From [Phialemoniopsis] sp. UDSM-2020 (taxonomy: Eukaryota; Ascomycota; Sordariomycetes; Thyridiales; Thyridiaceae), in contig JAEILZ010000004.1 of assembly GCA_018873225.1 (NCBI GenBank), positions 3,906,001 to 3,970,000 of the forward strand: a stretch of DNA of 64,000 nt, given 5' to 3'. Within the stretch, counting starts at the first letter, position 1, and each line of letters begins with the position of its first letter. Below the pieces are notes generated by a model. It made no database searches, had not been told where the DNA came from, and saw only the letters and a list, made by a program, of their open reading frames with translations. Below are positions 61,601 to 64,000 of this stretch, piece after piece. The translations under genes were made by a program, and so were the position numbers.

Positions 61601-63963
61601 TCCCGAGTTCCAATTGCCTGCTCACCATATAGAGCACAGACTTCACAAAAGACTCGATGAGCACCCTGTGTACGAAGTGAAGATCGACTACAATTTCCAT
61701 CTGATCGAGGCCCGCGCCGATACAAAGCCTGTCAACATCCGCGTGGACTACACCAACCTTCTGGGCTACTGGGACGAGCTGACTGACTCGAACCCGAGCC
61801 GCATCAAGCGCGGTATTGACAACGACCGCATGACATCGCACGACTTTCGTTCTCGTGTTCATCGAGGTGTCGCAAAGGAAGACGAGGCTAGAAGAAAGCG
61901 ACGTCGCCGCCGCGAAGCCCCTATCGAGACCGTCACACCATTCGAATTCACAGGATCCTCTACACCCGATTCTGACTGGGAAGTCTCAGAGCTTTCGACA
62001 ACGACCAACTCGATTGGCAAACGGTGGTGGGGAAGCTTTGTGAAGTGGCTCGACGAGCTCACCTCGGTACGCCAGGGGGAGAAAGGCACCCTGCCTCTGG
62101 AGTGGTATGACACCATCAATCTCTTCAAGGCCCGATGGGGCTGTCCCGGTCAGACATTCTCGGCCAATCTCCGCATGGACCTAGAGGCCAAAGTATCGAT
62201 GGACGCCACATATGCATACTATCTCTCGGCGCGATTTGTTCCTCCGTCGAAGCCAGAGGCTTTTATGTATTTTGGCATAAATCCCAATGCTTATCTCGGC
62301 CTCGTTATCAAGGGCAATGCAGCCATGCAGATGGGATCGAAGCCGAAGAAGATCATCGACACACTTGCCTATCCGGGTCTCGCAGTCAAGGGAATTGCAG
62401 CTGTTGGACCGACGCTGGATGTATACGGCCAGATCCAAAGCCGCCTGACCCTGAAGGGAGAAGCAAAAGCCGGTGCCACACTCAACTTTGGGAAGGCCGA
62501 GGTCTTCTGGCCCCAGGATGACGATATCTTGAAGAAATACGACAAGATCTTGGACCTCGAGGTTGACTCAGAACTTCCTCCAAAGAAGGGGGTGGAGCCC
62601 ACCTTCGAAGCTGGCGCACAAATCGATGCAAACCTCAACATCATCATCACACCAGAGGCCAACGTTGGCATCAAGATTGGCGGTGGTGCCCTGACTGCTG
62701 GAAAGAGCCTGGTCGACGCGCAAATCACTGGATGGCTGAGAGGCGTGCTTAGCTTTCAGGCACAGGCTAAGGCAAGTACGACTACACAGCGATTTGACTA
62801 CCGCTACGGGGCCTATATCTTCTACAATGTCGGGTTCAGGGCCAAAGCAGTGATCCTAGAATGGATCAACTGGGCTAGCGACGAGCGAAAGGCGTACAAG
62901 GACGACCGTCGTCTCACAGTCTACGAGAAGGAAGGCTCCATCGATCTCACAGGCGGAAGCGCTAGGCGCAGCATCTCCATGGGGCTCGACAACGCGACAA
63001 TGTCAGCCAACCCGGCTCTGGAGGCAGAAGATGCCTTATGGAAGCGTGCTGATGGCGATGGCGGGGGTCAAGGTATGTTCTGCTTTGTTTTACATCGTGT
63101 TGTGGCCAAGTCCGTGATCGCTAACCTGACACTTCACACACGAAGGTGCCCAATTCACCCAGAACCTTCAGTGCCCGCCGGGTATACAGGGCGCTCCTAG
63201 GCTCCCGGCAATGCGTCTGAACTGCGGTACCTTACCTGACGTCTCGATCAATGGGTACCTCGCCAGGTCGCACTGCACAAATGCGGGCTATGGGTTGACT
63301 GGTATATCTGAGGAACAGTCGGTAGTGCTCACACACGACACAAGCACACAGCGATCAGGTTGGCGCCGGAGTCAAAAGTGCCCTGCTGGATACTGTCAAG
63401 GTCAAACGGCTGCACTCCAGGCTGCGACCAGACTTGGCATCACCCTTCAATGCGATGAGTTTCCCCCGGGCTCCACCGAGGAGGGTGGACTTGGTCATGA
63501 CTTCAGCAGCGTGATGTGTGTCCCTTCATATCAAAATAATATGCATGGACAGTGCGTCGGTAAGGCTCTTTTCTTGCATACGTCCGCGGCTCGCCGCGCG
63601 GTGATACCAGGTGGCTGATCAAAGATTGCAACCTTCATATAGCTTTGATGTCTAACATGCAGACAAACGTCGGCGCGTTGGAACCAAGTGTTGCCCAGGC
63701 AAACCGGGACGCTGGCTGGGTGAAATGGAACGACGCTTGTACGCTTTAAGCTTTTGACGCTCCTAACGTGTTGTCTTGTGCTAACCATCCTGTTCATCTC
63801 ATCAGTTTGGACCAGCGATAACGATATCAAAGGCAGTGCAAGGCAAAGATTCACAGATTACGACCAAGTCATGCCTATTCCTGCGCCATATGACCCCCGA
63901 AACCTCAACGGCCAAAGAGTATGTATTGACGTTCCTCCAAGACGAGGGCCCTCTCATTCTTGA
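58649..63963 (+). CDS. GH18 chitinase, subgroup C (killer-toxin-like), CBM18
   Basis: Exons 58649..58932, 58990..59076, 59141..63072, 63146..63559, 63643..63738 and 63806..63963, giving 1656 aa. Signal peptide up to about SVSAQ. Chitin-binding type 1 (hevein-like, CBM18) Cys motifs lie at residues ~38-120 (CCSKEGSCG, CCSQHGFCGTTELFC). The GH18 catalytic domain has the DxxDxDxE motif as DGVDLDWEYP (about 249-258) with the acid Glu intact, and INLMSYDIHGMWD. Cys-rich blocks follow (CIWTECDGEPRNPW, SLCCPKD), then a long C-terminal region without a known enzyme. The last introns were set so that QC-VALMSNMQTNVGALEP and NDA-FWTSDNDIKGSARQR join in frame. Subgroup C chitinases are known to lie beside LysM genes and to resemble the chitinase subunit of the yeast killer toxin; here as part of mycoparasitism, competition or wall turnover (inferred). 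Confidence 0.9.
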
Positions 63964-64000
63964 TTCTGCGTGGAATTTGTTGCTGATGTATACCGATCGG

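Overview
The window looks like a chromosomal segment of a filamentous ascomycete (Pezizomycotina, probably Sordariomycetes; I cannot name the species). Most genes carry introns of 45-125 nt with GT..AG ends and CTRAY-type branch points. The protein families are typically fungal: Zn2Cys6 regulators, HET-domain proteins, a HET-NACHT-WD40 receptor, LysM proteins and a GH18 chitinase with chitin-binding modules. Exon structures were worked out by hand from splice signals, reading-frame continuity and family alignment from memory, and every multi-exon model given closes in frame except one frameshifted transporter.

Layout. 1-5 kb: a small GPI-type surface protein and a repeat-containing adhesin-like protein. 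5.8-19 kb: a metabolic neighbourhood with an FMN-dependent 2-hydroxyacid oxidase, a Gfo/Idh/MocA oxidoreductase, a decayed transcription-factor fragment, a sugar-transporter gene broken by one base, a Dal5-like anion permease, a D-2-hydroxyacid dehydrogenase and an amidase. 19.6-24.2 kb: a 1522-aa HET-NACHT-WD40 protein. 24.4-30.3 kb: a Zn2Cys6 regulator, then a divergent class II aldolase / class III aminotransferase pair. 30.9-37.2 kb: a protein with seven Cys-Cys repeats, the spliceosome factor TFIP11/Ntr1, and an AAA ATPase whose N-terminus copies the histone H3 tail. 38-48.6 kb: an ankyrin protein, two HET-domain proteins, a small secreted cysteine-rich protein and a hydrolase-fold protein lacking its catalytic Ser and His. 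48.8-49.1 kb: a split tRNA gene with a foldback inside its intron. 50.2-64 kb: a ferric reductase, two LysM proteins and a large killer-toxin-like (subgroup C) chitinase.

How the genes may work together. The promoters of the aldolase/aminotransferase pair (three sites), the permease/dehydrogenase pair (two sites) and the 2-hydroxyacid oxidase (one site) all carry CGG-N6-CCG elements, the Ppr1/UaY type of Zn2Cys6 target. This suggests one catabolic regulon for hydroxy-acid and amino or amide substrates, perhaps run by the regulator at 24.4-26.9 kb. The 53-64 kb block is a chitin-binding and chitin-degrading module.

The most striking observation is the H3-tail mimic: residues 1-19 of the AAA ATPase (Met plus H3 positions 1-18) are identical to histone H3, and a strongly acidic tract follows shortly after.
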